Made by a program: the position numbers and the translations under genes | Shown: piece after piece, positions 61,789 through 64,000 of the stretch | Numbering within the stretch: position 1 is the stretch's first letter | How the letters are laid out: each line of letters begins with the position of its first letter | Assembly: GCA_031291325.1 (NCBI GenBank) | Contig: JARLJG010000058.1 | Span: 16,246 to 80,245, forward strand | Origin: Burkholderiaceae bacterium | GTDB taxonomy: Bacteria; Pseudomonadota; Gammaproteobacteria; Burkholderiales; Burkholderiaceae_D | Length of the DNA: 64,000 nucleotides | Direction: 5' to 3' | Notes under the pieces: generated by a model | Told to the model about the DNA's origin: nothing | Database searches by the model: none | The model's input: only the letters and a program-made list of their open reading frames with translations

Positions 61789-63861
61789 ATGCTAAAAGCA
61801 GCTGGCAACGATTTATCGGTTCTGCACCGGCTCGCCGCCGAACACCGCGTGGCGGGGCGTCTGCAAGCGGCGGAAACTGTCTACCGCGAGATTTTGCGCA
61901 TCGATCCGCGCAATGCCGCAGCTTTGCACGCGCAGGGCCTGATCGCGCACCAGGCGGGCGACAATCGACGCGCGATAGAGCTCATCCAACAAGCGCTTGC
62001 GGAAAATCCGACGGACGCGCCCGCACACAGCGATCTGGGCGGCTTGCTCAACCTGGAAGGCAAACTGGACGAAGCCGCCGCCTGTTTTCGCCGCTCCATC
62101 GAACTCGATGGAGGGAATGCGCAAGCGCACTACAACCTTGGCTGCACGCTGCAAGCGCAAGGAAAACTGGAAGAGGCCGAAGCATGTTATCGCGCCGCCT
62201 TGATCATCAAGCCGGACGCCGTCGACATTCTTTGCAACCTCGGCGGCAGTCTGCAGGAACAAGGCAAGGCCGACGCCGCCATCGCCTGTTATCGGCAGGC
62301 ATTGGCAGCAAACCCCGCCGATATCAATTCCCTCAACAATCTCGGCGTGTCGCTGCAAACCAACGACAAGCTGGAAGAAGCCAAGGCTTGCTTCGAGCAA
62401 ACGCTGGCAATCCGTCCCGATTACGTGCGCGCCTACATCAACCTCGGGATGGTGTATTACGACTACGGGGATTTTGCGCAAGCGCTTGCACTCTACCAGC
62501 AGGCATCGCAAATCGATCCCGATTATTCGGAAGCGCAGTTTTCCGTCGGAGTCGCCCTGCAAGCACTATGCAGACCGCAGGAAGCACTAGCCTGCTATCA
62601 AAAGGCGATGACGCTGAAGACCGACAATCAAAAGACACACGACAATCTATTGATGACAATGCAATTCATTCCGGGCGTGACGCCGGAAGAATTAGCCGTC
62701 GCCCATAGACACTTTGGCGAGCGGTTTGAAAGCAGCCTGAAACCCAATTGGCCGGCGCACCGCAACGGGCGCGACCCGCATCGGCGCTTGAAAATCGGTT
62801 ACGTCTCCGGCGATTTTCGCGAACATGCGGTGTCGTACTTTATCGAGCCGGTATTCGCCAGCCACGACAAATCGCAGGTGGAAGTATTTTGCTATTCCAA
62901 CAGTTCGCGCCGCGATGCCTTTACCGAACGGCTGGTAGCCGAAGTCGACCATTGGCAACCGTGCCTGAGTATGTCGGATCAGCAATTGGCGCAACGCATC
63001 GAGAGCGACGGCATCGATATCCTGGTCGATCTGGCCGGCCACACCGCGCACAATCGGCTGCTGACATTTGCCCGCAAACCGGCGCCGGTGCAAATCACCT
63101 ACCTTGGCTATCCGGGTTCCAGCGGCTTGACGGCGATGGATTACCGGCTGACGGACAGCTATACCGAGCCGGGCAGCGATAATTTCTATACAGAGAAATT
63201 ATTGCGCCTGCCGGACAGCATGTGGTGTTATCGCCCGGCCGTCGACATGCCGGAAGTTACGCCGCTGCCGGGCCTGACCAACGGCCACATTACCTTTGGT
63301 TCGTTCAACAACGTCAACAAGGTCGGCGTCGATTGCATCGCGCTTTGGGCAACCTTGCTGCGCGCCCTGCCCGGCGCGCGCTTGCTGCTGGCAACTGTGC
63401 CCGAGGGCGAAGTGCGCGAACGCCTGACGCGACAATTCGTCGAACTCGGCGTCGACGCACAGCGACTCGACTTTTGCGGCAAGTTGCCGCCGCATGAATT
63501 TCAGCGCATGCTACAGCAAGTCGATCTTAGCCTCGACCCGTTTCCGGTCAATGGCGCGACCACGACTTGCGAATCCTTATGGCTGGGTGTGCCGGTGCTG
63601 GCACTGGTGGGAGAACGCTTTCTGTCGCGCGCCGGATTGAGCGTATTGAGCGCCGCCCAATTACCGGATTTCGCTGCGGCGACTCCCGCAGAATTCATCA
63701 ATACGGCCACGCTGCTGGCGAACAATCTTGCGCTGCTGGCCGATATCCGATTGGGGCTGCGCGATCATTTGCGGGCGACGCCGCTGCTCGATTGTCAGCG
63801 GTTTACGCGAAACCTGGAACAAATCTACCGCAATGTATGGGAAACCTGGTGTGGTAGCTAA
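61789..63861 (+). CDS. TPR O-GlcNAc-transferase-like (GT41/SPINDLY) glycosyltransferase 2
   Basis: This 690-aa protein has about eight TPR units over residues 10-285 (LHAQGLIAHQAGDNRRAIEL, SDLGGLLNLEGKLDEAAACF, LNNLGVSLQTNDKLEEAKAC). The GT41 domain has KIGYVSGDFREHAVSYFIEP (His346), ILVDLAGHTAHNRLLTFARK, PAPVQITYLGYPGSSGLTAM, FNNVNKVGVDCIALW (Lys511) and DLSLDPFPVNGATTTCESLW. It is closer to the standard family pattern than the copy at 44180. It faces away from the polysaccharide operon; flagellin or envelope proteins are possible acceptors. An insertion sequence begins directly after its stop. Confidence 0.9.
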   Translation: MLKAAGNDLSVLHRLAAEHRVAGRLQAAETVYREILRIDPRNAAALHAQGLIAHQAGDNRRAIELIQQALAENPTDAPAHSDLGGLLNLEGKLDEAAACFRRSIELDGGNAQAHYNLGCTLQAQGKLEEAEACYRAALIIKPDAVDILCNLGGSLQEQGKADAAIACYRQALAANPADINSLNNLGVSLQTNDKLEEAKACFEQTLAIRPDYVRAYINLGMVYYDYGDFAQALALYQQASQIDPDYSEAQFSVGVALQALCRPQEALACYQKAMTLKTDNQKTHDNLLMTMQFIPGVTPEELAVAHRHFGERFESSLKPNWPAHRNGRDPHRRLKIGYVSGDFREHAVSYFIEPVFASHDKSQVEVFCYSNSSRRDAFTERLVAEVDHWQPCLSMSDQQLAQRIESDGIDILVDLAGHTAHNRLLTFARKPAPVQITYLGYPGSSGLTAMDYRLTDSYTEPGSDNFYTEKLLRLPDSMWCYRPAVDMPEVTPLPGLTNGHITFGSFNNVNKVGVDCIALWATLLRALPGARLLLATVPEGEVRERLTRQFVELGVDAQRLDFCGKLPPHEFQRMLQQVDLSLDPFPVNGATTTCESLWLGVPVLALVGERFLSRAGLSVLSAAQLPDFAAATPAEFINTATLLANNLALLADIRLGLRDHLRATPLLDCQRFTRNLEQIYRNVWETWCGS

Positions 63862-64000
63862 GAACCTGTTTACGATCTTTTTGCCAATGATCCAAAAGGT
63901 GCGTAAACTGGATGCATGAGACGAGTATACCCAAGCGACGTGAGTCGAGAGCAATTTGAAAAAGTGCGTGCGCTACTGGAAAGCGCGCGGAAAAAGACGA
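63862..64000 (+). mobile_element. Left end of an IS5-family insertion sequence (partial)
   Basis: Directly after the OGT-like gene the sequence AGAACCTGTTTACGATC begins the terminal region of an IS, followed after about 40 bp by a transposase reading frame. The right end lies outside the window. A TA at the junction (63859-63860) would fit a TA target duplication of IS427-group elements, but the right end is needed to confirm. Confidence 0.7.
63916..64000 (+). CDS. IS5-family transposase, N-terminal part
   Basis: The frame from ATG 63916 reads MRRVYPSDVSREQFEKVRAL and continues LLESARKKT to the window edge. The YPSD-SREQFE...LLESARKKT opening is characteristic of IS5-family (IS427-like) transposases. 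It is 28 codons long here and truncated by the window. Full length would be needed to tell if it is intact. Confidence 0.8.
   Translation, partial: MRRVYPSDVSREQFEKVRALLESARKKT

Overview
The window looks like a chromosomal segment of a GC-rich betaproteobacterium, probably Burkholderiales near the Oxalobacteraceae (Herbaspirillum/Collimonas-like). This rests on gene content and protein style (a T6SS with TssQ and TagJ, YXWGXW and FlxA-like proteins), not on a marker gene. I see no rRNA, tRNA or CRISPR array.

Region 1 (1-7.8 kb) has the 3' end of a PEGA-domain protein, a TssQ-type lipoprotein, an HtrA-type protease, an outer-membrane-like protein, a secreted S9 peptidase, a small HTH-like protein, a Pro-rich YXWGXW lipoprotein and a FlxA-like coiled-coil protein.

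Region 2 (8-28.2 kb) is a nearly complete type VI secretion locus in two divergent arms. tssA-tssB-tssC run leftward. tssH-J-K-L-M-tagF-tagJ-tssE-F-G run rightward, with several start/stop overlaps, followed by a diguanylate cyclase. Hcp, VgrG and PAAR genes are absent from the window.

Region 3 (28.4-51.4 kb) is the most unusual part: nine co-directional genes. In order they are a PLP-dependent group II decarboxylase, an ATP-grasp enzyme, a second PLP-fold enzyme, two giant octapeptide-repeat proteins (1748 and 1605 aa), an O-GlcNAc-transferase-like TPR glycosyltransferase, a type I secretion ABC exporter with a degenerate C39-like domain, its HlyD adaptor, and a TPR/ATP-grasp fusion related to the first ATP-grasp. 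My reading, which is inference, is one system that makes, modifies and exports two very large Thr/Ala/Leu-rich surface proteins. The first giant gene has exact 423-bp periodicity nested in 1269-bp periodicity.

Region 4 (51.4-63.9 kb) has a flagellin gene with a recognisable sigma-28 promoter, then a leftward surface-polysaccharide operon. Its core (rfbF, rfbG, rfbH, an RmlC-type epimerase and an SDR reductase) fits CDP-3,6-dideoxyhexose synthesis, most simply CDP-ascarylose. It also has a GT-B glycosyltransferase, a DUF4422 protein and a paralogous pair of unknown proteins. A divergent second TPR/O-GlcNAc-transferase-like gene follows, and the window ends inside an IS5-family insertion sequence.
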